Source: JAAUTY01 sp964397305 | Lineage (GTDB): Bacteria; Cyanobacteriota; Cyanobacteriia; Cyanobacteriales; Spirulinaceae | DNA: 64,000 nt | Assembly (NCBI GenBank): GCA_964397305.1 | Contig: CAYNIP010000008.1 | Span: 73,731 to 137,730 of the forward strand | Direction of reading: 5' to 3' | Part shown: positions 9,382 through 16,957 of the stretch, in pieces | Layout: every line of letters starts with the position of its first letter | Position numbering within the stretch: position 1 is the first letter of the stretch | Notes under the pieces: generated by a model | What the model was told of the DNA's origin: nothing | The model's database searches: none | What the model saw: the letters and a program-made list of their open reading frames with translations, nothing else | Translations under genes and position numbers: made by a program

Positions 9382-10113
9382 TTGGAAACTCATAAGGAAA
9401 AGATTCTCGTTGTGGATGACGAGGCCAGCATTCGCCGGATTTTGGAAACGCGGCTCTCGATGATTGGCTATGATGTCGTCACGGCGGCTGATGGCGAGGA
9501 AGCGATCGATACCTTCCGCACCGCGAACCCGGACCTCGTGGTGTTGGATGTGATGATGCCGAAGCTTGATGGCTATGGCGTCTGCCAAGAGTTACGTAAG
9601 GAATCTGATATTCCGATCATCATGCTCACGGCCTTGGGGGACGTGGCCGATCGGATCACCGGCCTAGAATTGGGTGCAGATGATTACGTGGTCAAGCCCT
9701 TTTCCCCCAAGGAACTCGAGGCCCGCATCCGCTCGGTGCTGCGCCGCGTTGATAAGGATGGCAGTCCCGGTATCCCTAGCTCCGGCGTGATTCAGGTGGG
9801 CTCGATTAAAATTGACACCAACAAACGCCAAGTCTACAAAGGTGATGAGCGCATCCGGCTCACGGGTATGGAATTCAGCCTGCTCGAACTCTTGGTCAGC
9901 CGCTCTGGCGAAGCTTTTTCGCGCTCGGAGATCTTGCAGGAAGTCTGGGGTTATACCCCCGAACGCCATGTGGATACTCGGGTGGTGGATGTTCACATCT
10001 CCCGCCTACGGGCTAAGCTGGAAGATGACCCCAGCAACCCGGAGTTGATTCTCACCGCCCGAGGGACTGGCTACCTCTTTCAGCGCATTATGGAGCCCGG
10101 GGAGGAGCTGTGA
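9382..10113 (+). CDS. rpaB: OmpR-family response regulator RpaB
   Basis: The essential cyanobacterial master regulator of high-light and photosystem genes, normally phosphorylated by the kinase NblS/Hik33. The receiver domain (residues 5-118) has the phospho-acceptor Asp in VVLDVMMPKLDG and the conserved KPFSP lysine; a winged-helix DNA-binding domain fills the C-terminal half (EILQEVWGY, VDVHISRLRAKL). I chose the TTG start giving (M)ETHKEKILVVDD because it matches the normal RpaB N-terminus and sits about 11 bases after AAGGAG (9365-9370). GTG 9370 and TTG 9373 lie on or too near that site. The HLR1 elements RpaB binds elsewhere are GTTACA-type direct repeats. Confidence 0.93.
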   Translation: METHKEKILVVDDEASIRRILETRLSMIGYDVVTAADGEEAIDTFRTANPDLVVLDVMMPKLDGYGVCQELRKESDIPIIMLTALGDVADRITGLELGADDYVVKPFSPKELEARIRSVLRRVDKDGSPGIPSSGVIQVGSIKIDTNKRQVYKGDERIRLTGMEFSLLELLVSRSGEAFSRSEILQEVWGYTPERHVDTRVVDVHISRLRAKLEDDPSNPELILTARGTGYLFQRIMEPGEEL

Positions 10114-10211
10114 ACACCTCAACTCAACCGTTTCGGGGCTCCGGGAACCCTAGCGAGGGTGGCGATGACTGTCTCAGCCCCGGAGTCTCGGGGGGAGCGC
10201 AAAACTGACTG

Positions 10212-10880
10212 ATGGCGAAACCAGACCCTAATCGCGTTCTGCGTTTGCTGCCCTTCGCCGCCGGTGGCCTTGGGGCCACGCTCCTGTTGGTGAACCGGCT
10301 GTCTACAGCCCAGATCACCGGGGAGCAGGCTCGCTCTGATGTGCTGGGGGTGGTGCTGAGTGCTGTGTTGATTCTGGTGGGCCTGATCTGGCAACAGGTC
10401 CAGCCGCGATCGCCCGAGGCCGTGGAGCTGAGCGGCGAGCAGCAATTTGACCTCGCGGCTGACCTGCCTGAGGGGGTGCGGACGGAGCTGGCCTGGGCTT
10501 CCCATCTCCTCTTGACCAATACGGCGACCCGCTCCCTGGTGCTCTACTACCGGGGGCGGGTGCTGCTGCGGCGCGGCCTCCTGCCCCCGAAGCGGGAGGT
10601 GCTGCCCGGGGGCATTTTGCGGCGGGTCTTGCAAACCCAGAAGCCGGTTTACCTGGTGGCCCTGGGGCTCTATCCGGGTCGGATTGAATTTGATTACTTA
10701 CCGGAAAATACCCAGGGCGTCATCTGCCAGCCTCTAGGGTCGGCGGGAGCCCTGATCTTGGGGGCCAATGCTCCCCGCAGCTATACCAAGCAGGATGAAG
10801 CCTGGATCGCGGGGTTGGCGGATAAGCTCAGCGTGACCCTAGCGGCGGCCGAGATCCCTCCCGGGCTGGAGGAGGCCTGA
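10212..10880 (+). CDS. Cofactor assembly of complex C subunit (CCB2/CCB4-like)
   Basis: A 222-residue membrane protein resembling the CCB family, which attaches the extra c-type haem (ci) to cytochrome b6 of the b6f complex. Two hydrophobic helices near the N-terminus (about 11-28 and 43-61) are followed by a soluble domain with a GAF-like ending. Family resemblance lies in the N-terminal helices, the LLTNTATRSLVLYYRGR segment and the final DEAWIAGLADKLS stretch. The family call rests on remembered patterns, so CCB2 versus CCB4 is not resolved. It lies 98 bp after rpaB on the same strand and may share its transcript. Confidence 0.72.
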   Translation: MAKPDPNRVLRLLPFAAGGLGATLLLVNRLSTAQITGEQARSDVLGVVLSAVLILVGLIWQQVQPRSPEAVELSGEQQFDLAADLPEGVRTELAWASHLLLTNTATRSLVLYYRGRVLLRRGLLPPKREVLPGGILRRVLQTQKPVYLVALGLYPGRIEFDYLPENTQGVICQPLGSAGALILGANAPRSYTKQDEAWIAGLADKLSVTLAAAEIPPGLEEA

Positions 10881-10899
10881 GGACGGGCGATGATTCCCT

Positions 10900-11164
10900 G
10901 GGTGAACGAAAAAAAGCGCGGCTCCCCTGAATTTTGAGCGATGGTTCCAGGGGCAGAGTATAGCCCTCTATCGCTCCGCGACGCTAGCGCGAACAGGGTT
11001 ACGGGGTCCCCTCTGCGAGAAGCCGCTGCGCGTCTACATCCCCCGGCCCCTTCTCCCAAGCTGGGAGAAGGGGAGTTAGAAGCCCCTCTCCCAAGTTGGG
11101 AGAGGGGTTGGGGTGAGGGCTTAGCGAAGGAGTACCAACATCCCGCATAAAATTGCGTCCACCC
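10900..11164 (+). mobile_element. Family A MITE-like element, copy A1 (complete, 10 bp target duplication)
   Basis: A 265 bp non-coding element. It begins GGGTGAACG and ends CGTCCACCC, giving a 9 bp imperfect terminal inverted repeat. It is flanked on both sides by the identical 10 bp ATGATTCCCT (10890-10899 and 11165-11174), the footprint of transposition. Inside, the left part carries the conserved AAAAAAAGCGCGGC segment. The centre has the CTGCGCGTCTACATCCCCC module and two palindromes, CTTCTCCCAAGCTGGGAGAAG and its CCTCTCCC counterpart. No transposase frame is present, so movement would need one supplied in trans. It fills most of the CCB-ndhO gap. Confidence 0.85.
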
Positions 11165-11247
11165 ATGATTCCCTCCAGGACGCTGCGCGATCGCCCCGCA
11201 GTGGTACAGTGATCAGCAACCTTGTGATTGTGACTGGATGTAACCCT

Positions 11248-11466
11248 ATGGCTGCCAAGATGAAGAAGGGAACCCTCGTGCGAGCCGTGCGCGAGAAGCT
11301 GGTGGATAGCCTCGAGGCCCAGGCCAGCGATCCCCGCTTTCCGGACTATATCTTCGAGACTAAAGGCGAAATTCTCGACCTCAACGATGAGTATGCTTTG
11401 GTCAAGTTTTTTGTGCCGACGCCCAATATTTGGTTCCGCCTCGACCAGTTGGAGCCCGTCACCTAG
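11248..11466 (+). CDS. ndhO: NAD(P)H-quinone oxidoreductase subunit O
   Basis: A 72-residue peripheral subunit of the thylakoid NDH-1 complex, which passes electrons from ferredoxin to plastoquinone in cyclic flow and respiration. The whole protein matches the family: a basic N-terminus (MAAKMKKGTLVRAVREKL), a central EILDLNDEYALVKFFV strand pair and the ending NIWFRLDQLEPV. I chose the internal ATG because the 13 codons upstream do not resemble NdhO. The gene is monocistronic, with a MITE copy ending 83 bp upstream of its start codon, so its promoter must lie in that interval or in the element itself. Confidence 0.93.
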   Translation: MAAKMKKGTLVRAVREKLVDSLEAQASDPRFPDYIFETKGEILDLNDEYALVKFFVPTPNIWFRLDQLEPVT

Positions 11467-11490
11467 GCCCCTTTAGCCCTCGCCATCCCC

Positions 11491-12702
11491 TTACAAACTC
11501 GGCTGCCAGCCCAAGAGCATGGCAGCCAGCCAGCCGAGGACGGCGCTGCCGATCACGATCCAGGCGGGACTGAGGCGCAAGTATACCAAAGCGATCAGGG
11601 CCAGCAGGGCCAAGGCGATCGCCACGCCATCCACGGGCTGCCCCAGCGTCAGCCAGCCCAGCCGCACCGTCACCACGACCATCAGGGCCACCGCACTGAC
11701 ATTGACCGCATCGAGAAAGGCCGCCGTCCAGGCCGACTGGCGCAGGCGGGGAATCCAAGGATTCACGAGCGCTACGAGACCGAAGGATGGCAGAAAAATC
11801 CCCACGGTAGCCACGAGGGCCCCCGGCCAGCCCGCGATCAGGTAGCCGATGAAAGTCGCCGTCGAGAGCACGGGGCCCGGCGTGAACTGGCCGATGGCGA
11901 TCGCATCGAGCAACTGAGCCTGGGTCAGCCAGCCCCGCCCCACCACCTCGCCTTCGACAAACGCAATCAACACATAGCCACTGCCGAAGAGCACCGCGCC
12001 GATCTTGAGAAACACCAGCCCCAAATGCCACAACGGCGGTTTTACCGTAGCCGCCATCGTCACCGTAGCCGTGGCGATCGCCGTGCCCCCCGTGCTCGCG
12101 GCCCCGAGATTAAGACCGGCCACCAGCAGTTGGGCCGCGCGATCCGGCTCCTGAGGCCGGCCTAGGCGCAGCCAGAGGGCCCCCACCACACCGCCGATCA
12201 GAAGGGCCACGACCTCCCCGAGACCAAAAACTAGGAGCGGAATCACGCCCACGGCAAGGAGCAAAAGCTTGCGACTGGAGGCCGCCCGGCGTCCTAACCG
12301 CCAGAGGGCCCCGCCGATGATCGCCAAGACCGCTGGCTTGATGCCCTCAAACAGCGGCGCTAGGGTTGGCAGGGTTCCGAACTGGACATAGATCCAGGCC
12401 AAAAGACCGGTGAGAGCGACGGCCGGCCCGATAAAGCAGACCCCAGCCGTCACCAAGCCAGGCCAGCCACCCCGGGCAAAGCCAACATGCATGGCCATCT
12501 CGGTTGAATTGGGGCCGGGGATCAGATTGGTGGCTCCTAGCAGATCGAGAAAGCGCTGGGGGGTCAGCCAGCGGCGGCGGTTGACGGTTTCTGCTTCAAA
12601 TAACGCGATATGGGCGGCGGGCCCCCCGAAGCCCACGACTCCGAGTTTGAGAAAGACGCGGGCGATCTCGCCCAGGGTCGCCCACGGTGTACGGGTCTGC
12701 AT
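11491..12702 (-). CDS. chrA: Chromate efflux transporter ChrA
   Basis: A 403-residue CHR-family inner-membrane transporter, by homology extruding chromate. It has the duplicated two-domain layout of long-chain ChrA proteins. Each half starts with the same motif style: GVVGFGGPAAHIALFE near residue 20, and GAVLFGSGYVLIAFVE near 232. About ten hydrophobic helices are apparent, and both halves have the PGP turn (LIPGPNSTEMAMH and FTPGPVLSTATF). It stands convergent to ndhO with only 24 bp between stop codons. No chrB-like regulator is adjacent. Some cyanobacterial CHR proteins respond to sulfate, so chromate specificity is inferred. Confidence 0.92.
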   Translation of the reverse strand: MQTRTPWATLGEIARVFLKLGVVGFGGPAAHIALFEAETVNRRRWLTPQRFLDLLGATNLIPGPNSTEMAMHVGFARGGWPGLVTAGVCFIGPAVALTGLLAWIYVQFGTLPTLAPLFEGIKPAVLAIIGGALWRLGRRAASSRKLLLLAVGVIPLLVFGLGEVVALLIGGVVGALWLRLGRPQEPDRAAQLLVAGLNLGAASTGGTAIATATVTMAATVKPPLWHLGLVFLKIGAVLFGSGYVLIAFVEGEVVGRGWLTQAQLLDAIAIGQFTPGPVLSTATFIGYLIAGWPGALVATVGIFLPSFGLVALVNPWIPRLRQSAWTAAFLDAVNVSAVALMVVVTVRLGWLTLGQPVDGVAIALALLALIALVYLRLSPAWIVIGSAVLGWLAAMLLGWQPSL

Positions 12703-12833
12703 ATTGCTCAGTGGTTAGGCGATCAGGTTTGCTAGGTTGCCAGGGCCGGTAGACAGAGATTTTAGCCCGGGGTTGCCGACCGTCGGGAGGCTAGTAGACA
12801 GTGGCGTAAATGGCGACAGGATTCGAGCAGTGA

Positions 12834-12866
12834 GTAAGTTGGGTTGAGGCACGAAACCCAACTTAC
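12834..12866. repeat. Perfect 12 bp inverted repeat GTAAGTTGGGTT
   Basis: GTAAGTTGGGTT, a 9-base loop, then AACCCAACTTAC. A hairpin of this kind is a familiar dispersed repeat in many cyanobacterial genomes. It lies about 130 bp upstream of chrA and could equally serve as a transcript-end hairpin. Confidence 0.7.
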
Positions 12867-13130
12867 CCGGGAGCTTGACTGGAATCGTGGCGTTTTTTCC
12901 GCGACCGAGTACTAGGGTCTGTCGTTTGTTAAAGCCACAGTCCATTCAGGGACTACACTGTAGCCTTGGCCGGTCCTGGCAAATTTCCGGGCCCAGAAGC
13001 CAGTGCTAGCCAGGGTTTCGTGGGCAATGGCGTGCCGCAAGACAGTTCTCAGGGTTGCCCTAACCCCAATTCCTCGAACTCACACTACACAAACTCCCCC
13101 CTACCCCGCCGCCCCTCGCTCTCAAGGATA

Positions 13131-13235
13131 AAAAGCAGGGTTTCACACCGGTCTGACCTCGGCGGGAGCCCTCGCGAGCAGGGCCCTGGGGGCAATCCGG
13201 CTCCGGTTGGCTCTCCAGTATCGTACCCTGCTTTT
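13131..13235. repeat. Inverted repeat AAAAGCAGGGT / ACCCTGCTTTT enclosing 83 bp
   Basis: An exact 11 bp inverted repeat bounds a GC-rich 83 bp core. Just outside are similar CGCCC(C)TCGCTC sequences in direct orientation on both sides, which could be a decayed target duplication. The core has no reading frame. It resembles a very small terminal-inverted-repeat element, but only one copy is seen here. Confidence 0.4.
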
Positions 13236-13382
13236 CTGACCGCCCTCGCTCCGCAATTTCTCAGGGATTGTGATCGCACCTGACATCCGTACAAAAACGT
13301 AGGTCTTGGCACTTTTCTCTAGAAGGTGTTACAAATATAAGTGTATTTACTGAACTAACACCCGCAGTACTGAGGTGTCGCT

Positions 13383-14027
13383 ATGGCTTCCGCCTTCCCT
13401 CGCCCCCGTCGCTCGCCGCGAGCCCTACGGAAAATACACAGTCAGCCGCAGCACTCCCACCAAGCGAATGGAGTTGTGTTCTGGGGTACTGTCTCCCTCG
13501 TGGTCGCGGCGGCTGTGGGTTTGACCCTCAAGGCCCCCCAACAGGCGATCGCCGACAGTTTCGGGCTCGAGGCCCTAGAACCCCTTGACGCGGCCGCGAC
13601 GACTCCTATTCTTGAGCGAGACGCCACGCCCTCGCCCCATTTTGCCAGCGCCTCCTACCCCAGCCATGAACCAGCCGCCGTGAATCCCTGGCTGCTGAGC
13701 GTCCGCCCCAGTACGACTGCCCCTAACTCTGGTCCAGCCCCACATTTCGCCCAGGGCCCTAGCGCGACAACCCCCGTTCGTCCGGCCCCAGCACCTGCCG
13801 CCACCCTAGGGCCTGCCGCTGCTCCCTCTAGGACTTCCCCCCATCTCGGTGCATCGACTCCGACTTCCCCCCTGGTGAGTGCTGGCTCGACGGCTGTCAA
13901 CCTGGAAGCACCCCAGGCTCGGATTGAGCGCTTGCAGACTCAACTCCAAGGCTCGGAAGAGGCCCAGCGGGCCCGCGCCTACTTGCAATCCCTGCGGGAG
14001 GAGTCTCCCCAGGTTTCCCAGCGTTGA
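13383..14027 (+). CDS. Proline/alanine-rich single-pass membrane protein of unknown function
   Basis: I do not recognise a family. The 214-residue product has a basic N-terminus (RPRRSPRALRK), one hydrophobic helix at about residues 31-49, and then a long disordered stretch rich in Pro, Ala, Ser and Thr. It ends with a short predicted coiled coil (RIERLQTQLQGSEEAQRARA). The layout suggests an inner-membrane anchor with a periplasmic tail. The ATG follows an AT-rich promoter-like stretch by a few dozen bases. Low-complexity composition makes homology hard to judge, but the frame is long, isolated and contains HIP1 sites like its neighbours. Confidence 0.6.
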   Translation: MASAFPRPRRSPRALRKIHSQPQHSHQANGVVFWGTVSLVVAAAVGLTLKAPQQAIADSFGLEALEPLDAAATTPILERDATPSPHFASASYPSHEPAAVNPWLLSVRPSTTAPNSGPAPHFAQGPSATTPVRPAPAPAATLGPAAAPSRTSPHLGASTPTSPLVSAGSTAVNLEAPQARIERLQTQLQGSEEAQRARAYLQSLREESPQVSQR

Positions 14028-14051
14028 CAGGCGGCTCCTAGGACCCTGACG

Positions 14052-14969
14052 TTACACCACAGCGACGGAGGGGTGGAAGCGCCCAGTCTTGCGGAGGGCA
14101 TCGAGAAAGGCGTAGACGGCTGGCGTGTGCAAGGCACTGCGAACGAGGGAGGCTCCGAGCTGGCGGGAAAGTTCGCAGGGCAAGCGACAGACCCGCACCC
14201 GGTCTGGGATCGGCTCGGCGGCCATGCGCGGCAAGATAGCGGCACTCAGGCCCTGCTGCACCATGCCGAGGATCGTCGAGTCTTCACGGATCTCGTAGGC
14301 GATTTGCAGGGGAATATCGGCCGCCTGGAAGCAGCGGCGAATGCGACCGCCACAACTGTTGTGAGAGGAGATGGCTAGGGGATATTGCGCTAACTGAGCC
14401 CAGGTCAGTTGCACCCATTGCAGGGGGGCGCTGGGGGGAAGGAGCACTACATAGTCATCTTCAACGATGTCCCAGGATTCAAACTCGGGGCTTGTGAGGA
14501 GTTCTGCAACGCCGACATCCGCCTGGCCGGCTAAGAGGGCCCGCTCGATCTCGTGCAGTTCGCCGAATTCCGCTAGGGAGACTTGAATCTCGGGGAAAAG
14601 ACGGTGTAACCGGGCGATCGCCCCCGGTAAGATATGGGTCGCCACGCTGCGGAAGCAGGCAATGCGGACGTGTCCCCCTTGGAGACCCTTGGCGCGGTTG
14701 GCTTCGCTGGCGATCGTGGTCAGGAGTTGCAACACCTGCTCAGCTTGGGCAACGATGCGTTCGCCGATGGGGGTCAGTTGCGCGCCGTTGCGACCCCGGT
14801 TGAGGAGGATGACCCCCAATTCCGCCTCGAGGTTGGCGATCGCATGGCTGACGGTTGATTGCGAGAGGTTGAGCTGCAAGGCGGCGCTGCTAAAGTTGCC
14901 GCATTCGGCGACGGCTACCAACGTGCGGAGTTGGGAGATTTTCAGCCGAGACGGATCGATAGCAGCCAT
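14052..14969 (-). CDS. LysR-family transcriptional regulator
   Basis: A 305-residue LysR regulator. The N-terminal winged helix-turn-helix (about residues 10-68) has the typical core QLNLSQSTVSHAIANLE and ELGVILLNRG. The rest is a type 2 periplasmic-binding fold that would sense a small effector (RIACFRSVATHILPGAI; a proposed hinge near LAISSHNSCGG). The ATG giving MAAIDPSRLKISQLRT is preferred; an upstream start would put a palindromic T-N11-A box inside the gene. That box sits about 70 bp upstream, consistent with autoregulation. It is divergent from tlyA; the effector is unknown. Confidence 0.88.
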   Translation of the reverse strand: MAAIDPSRLKISQLRTLVAVAECGNFSSAALQLNLSQSTVSHAIANLEAELGVILLNRGRNGAQLTPIGERIVAQAEQVLQLLTTIASEANRAKGLQGGHVRIACFRSVATHILPGAIARLHRLFPEIQVSLAEFGELHEIERALLAGQADVGVAELLTSPEFESWDIVEDDYVVLLPPSAPLQWVQLTWAQLAQYPLAISSHNSCGGRIRRCFQAADIPLQIAYEIREDSTILGMVQQGLSAAILPRMAAEPIPDRVRVCRLPCELSRQLGASLVRSALHTPAVYAFLDALRKTGRFHPSVAVV

Positions 14970-15039
14970 GGCGACGACTCCGGGGAGGGACAGAGGCGGG
15001 AAGTTACCCTGATTGTGACGAGGTGACTCCAGTTTAGCC

Positions 15040-15054
15040 ATCGATTTTATCGAT
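15040..15054. promoter_or_regulatory. LysR-type T-N11-A operator between lysR-family gene and tlyA
   Basis: ATCGAT-TTT-ATCGAT is a perfect dyad whose T (15041) and A (15053) are spaced exactly as in the LysR box T-N11-A. It lies in the divergent spacer 71 bp from the regulator start and 127 bp from tlyA. Binding by the adjacent regulator is inferred from position. Confidence 0.6.
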
Positions 15055-15180
15055 AGCAACTATGCGTAGCATGAATAGTGACAAGTCTGTAACACGACAC
15101 CCTCGGGTCGCGCTTCTCCCCAAGGCGACGACAGGCGATAATGGTAAACAGAACGCCATTGCCCCCCTTGCCCTGGGCCC

Positions 15181-15996
15181 GTGCCAAAGCAACGCCTCGA
15201 TCTCCTGCTCGTTGAGCAGCAACACTGCCCCTCCCGCCACCAGGCCCAGCAGTTGATCCGGGCTGGAGCGGTGCAGGTGAACCAGCAGGTGGTCGATAAG
15301 CCAGGGACGGTGGTGGACACGGCGGCGGCGATCGCGATCAAAACCCGCCCTCCCTACGTCTCCCGAGGCGGGGAAAAGTTAGCCCAGGCCCTCGTCGTAT
15401 TCGGTCTACCAGTTCCAGGCCGCATCTGTCTTGATGGCGGCATTTCCACCGGCGGCTTCACGGACTGCCTCCTCCAGGCCGGCGCGGCTCGGGTCTACGG
15501 AGTCGATGTGGGCTATGGGCAGGTGGCCTGGGAACTCCGCCAAGATCCCCGCGTGGTGCTTCGAGAACGCACCAATTTGCGTTACCTGGAACCGGCAGAT
15601 TTATACGGCGATGCCCCCCCGGCTGATCTCGGGGTGGTTGATGTCTCGTTCATTGCCTTGGCGAAGGTGCTGCCGGCCCTGGCGAAGCTCTTGGCCCCCC
15701 CGCGAGAATTGGTGCTCTTGGTCAAGCCCCAATTTGAAGTGGGCCGAGAGCAGGTGGGCAAGAAGGGGGTGGTGCGCGATCCGGAGGCCCGGGCCCGGGC
15801 GATCGCCACAGTCCTCGCGGCCGCCCAAGCCCTCGACTGGCGCTACCGCGGCCTGATCCCCTCCCCGATCACGGGGCCGGCCGGCAATATCGAGTACCTC
15901 CTCTGGTTAGGGGCCACGGGCGGCCCGGAGCCCTCCTGGCCGATGCTCCTCAGCATCGCGGCCCAAGCACCGACTGCTCCAGCTAACCACCCGTAA
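15181..15996 (+). CDS. tlyA: TlyA-family rRNA 2'-O-methyltransferase
   Basis: A 271-residue protein of the TlyA/hemolysin-A family; characterised members methylate ribose in 16S and 23S rRNA. An N-terminal S4 RNA-binding domain (RLDLLLVEQQHCPSRHQAQQ) is followed by SRGGEKL and an FtsJ-like SAM-binding fold. Motif I reads LDGGISTGGFTD, where most members have LDVGASTGGFTD, so it differs at two positions. VDVSFIALAKVLP and LLVKPQFEVG are the following motifs, with the catalytic Lys-Asp-Lys residues apparent. The GTG start begins PKQRLDLLLV as expected for the family. It is divergent from the LysR-type gene. Confidence 0.92.
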   Translation: MPKQRLDLLLVEQQHCPSRHQAQQLIRAGAVQVNQQVVDKPGTVVDTAAAIAIKTRPPYVSRGGEKLAQALVVFGLPVPGRICLDGGISTGGFTDCLLQAGAARVYGVDVGYGQVAWELRQDPRVVLRERTNLRYLEPADLYGDAPPADLGVVDVSFIALAKVLPALAKLLAPPRELVLLVKPQFEVGREQVGKKGVVRDPEARARAIATVLAAAQALDWRYRGLIPSPITGPAGNIEYLLWLGATGGPEPSWPMLLSIAAQAPTAPANHP

Positions 15997-16015
15997 ACCG
16001 CGCTGTCAGTTGACA

Positions 16016-16120
16016 GGGTGCATCTCCCTTCGGAGACTCCTCTGCGCCCTATCTGGGAGCAGGGGCTGGGGGATGTAGACGCGCAGCGGGAGCCACTGTA
16101 ACGCTGCTGGGGGATGCACC
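16016..16120 (+). repeat. Family B repeat, copy B1 (complete)
   Basis: It starts GGGTGCATCTCC and ends GGGGATGCACC, so the ends are inverted repeats of about 9 bp. The interior carries GGGGGATGTAGACGCGCAGCGG, the reverse complement of the central module of family A, so the two families are related or share modules. No clear target duplication is seen. Confidence 0.65.
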
Positions 16121-16139
16121 TTACTCAGGGAGTACTCAA

Positions 16140-16235
16140 AGCTCAAAATTCAGGGGAGCCGCCTAGAGTATCCTGAAGCCCAACTACGCTCCATTACAAC
16201 TACTGTTGTGGCGCTTCAGGGCTCCAGACTCGCCG
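16140..16235. repeat. Decayed family A end next to a family C repeat
   Basis: GCTCAAAATTCAGGGGAGCC (about 16141-16160) is the reverse complement of the conserved left end of family A. A family C unit (CCTGAAGCCCAACTAC ... GCGCTTCAGGGCTCC) follows at once. Together with B1 the whole tlyA-rfbC gap is built from dispersed repeats. Confidence 0.5.
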
Positions 16236-16237
16236 AC

Positions 16238-16783
16238 CTAAGCAAAGCAATCCGTTTGGGTCAAGGGTAAGCCTTGCTGGTCCTTGGGGGATACGAGCGG
16301 CGGTGCGGTGAGGCCCCAGTCAATGCCAAGGGCGGGATCATCCCAGCGCAGGCAGCGCTCATGCTCCGGGGCGTAGAAGTCTGTAGTTTTGTAGAGAACT
16401 TCGGCGACCTCAGAGCGGACGCTGAAGCCGTGGGCAAAGCCGATGGGAATCCAGAGCTGGCACTTGTTTTCGGCACTCAAGAGCGAGCCAGCCCACTGCC
16501 CGAAGGTGGGGGAGCTGCGGCGCAAATCGACGGCCACATCGAAGACCTCCCCAACGATGACGCGGATCAGTTTGGCTTGGGCTTGTTCGATTTGATAGTG
16601 CAGGCCGCGCAGGGTGTGGCGGCGCGATCGCGAGTGATTATCCTGGACAAACTGCGGTGTTAGGCCGGTCTTGTCGGCAAATACCCGCTGGTTGTAGCTC
16701 TCAAAGAAAAAGCCCCGCTCATCGGCAAAGACACGCGGCTGGATTAACAAGACCTCGGGAATGTGGGTCGGCTGAATGTTCAT
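16238..16783 (-). CDS. rfbC: dTDP-4-dehydrorhamnose 3,5-epimerase
   Basis: A 181-residue RmlC cupin that makes dTDP-4-dehydro-L-rhamnose, the third step of dTDP-L-rhamnose synthesis for surface polysaccharide. Conserved family pieces include FADERGFFFESYNQR, the active-site box TLRGLHYQ with its catalytic histidine, VDLRRSSPTFGQW, and the PIGFAHGF loop. The length is typical. The other rml genes are not nearby, so the pathway is dispersed in this genome. The start codon faces the DUF2079 gene divergently. Confidence 0.94.
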   Translation of the reverse strand: MNIQPTHIPEVLLIQPRVFADERGFFFESYNQRVFADKTGLTPQFVQDNHSRSRRHTLRGLHYQIEQAQAKLIRVIVGEVFDVAVDLRRSSPTFGQWAGSLLSAENKCQLWIPIGFAHGFSVRSEVAEVLYKTTDFYAPEHERCLRWDDPALGIDWGLTAPPLVSPKDQQGLPLTQTDCFA

Positions 16784-16957
16784 GGACAGGGCAAGGGAAC
16801 CAAGCGGGGCCGGTTGCTACGGATTCACGGTCAGCTCACAGGGACCGCAGGAAGCCGCTTGTCACTATATCAGCCAGTGCGCGCTTGCGGTCGGATTGGC
16901 GCAAAGCTCAGCGTACTATGTAGGGTTGACGCTCAAGCAGAGGACGGGGGAGTGGCG

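Larger units (their letters stand above)
12703..13382. other. 680 bp intergenic region with two inverted repeats
   Basis: No convincing gene is seen in this gap; short open frames here lack any family resemblance. It holds a 12 bp perfect inverted repeat around 12834-12866 and an 11 bp inverted repeat spaced by 83 bp (13131-13235), each listed separately. The last 60 bases are AT-rich (TTACAAATATAAG), which looks like the promoter of the downstream gene. The rest may be decayed mobile DNA, but no transposase remnant could be recognised. Confidence 0.5.

Noticed and set aside
12966..13283. Possible 105-residue gene in the chrA-downstream gap
   Set aside because: Low-complexity composition, no ribosome site and overlaps the inverted-repeat structure; nothing supports coding.
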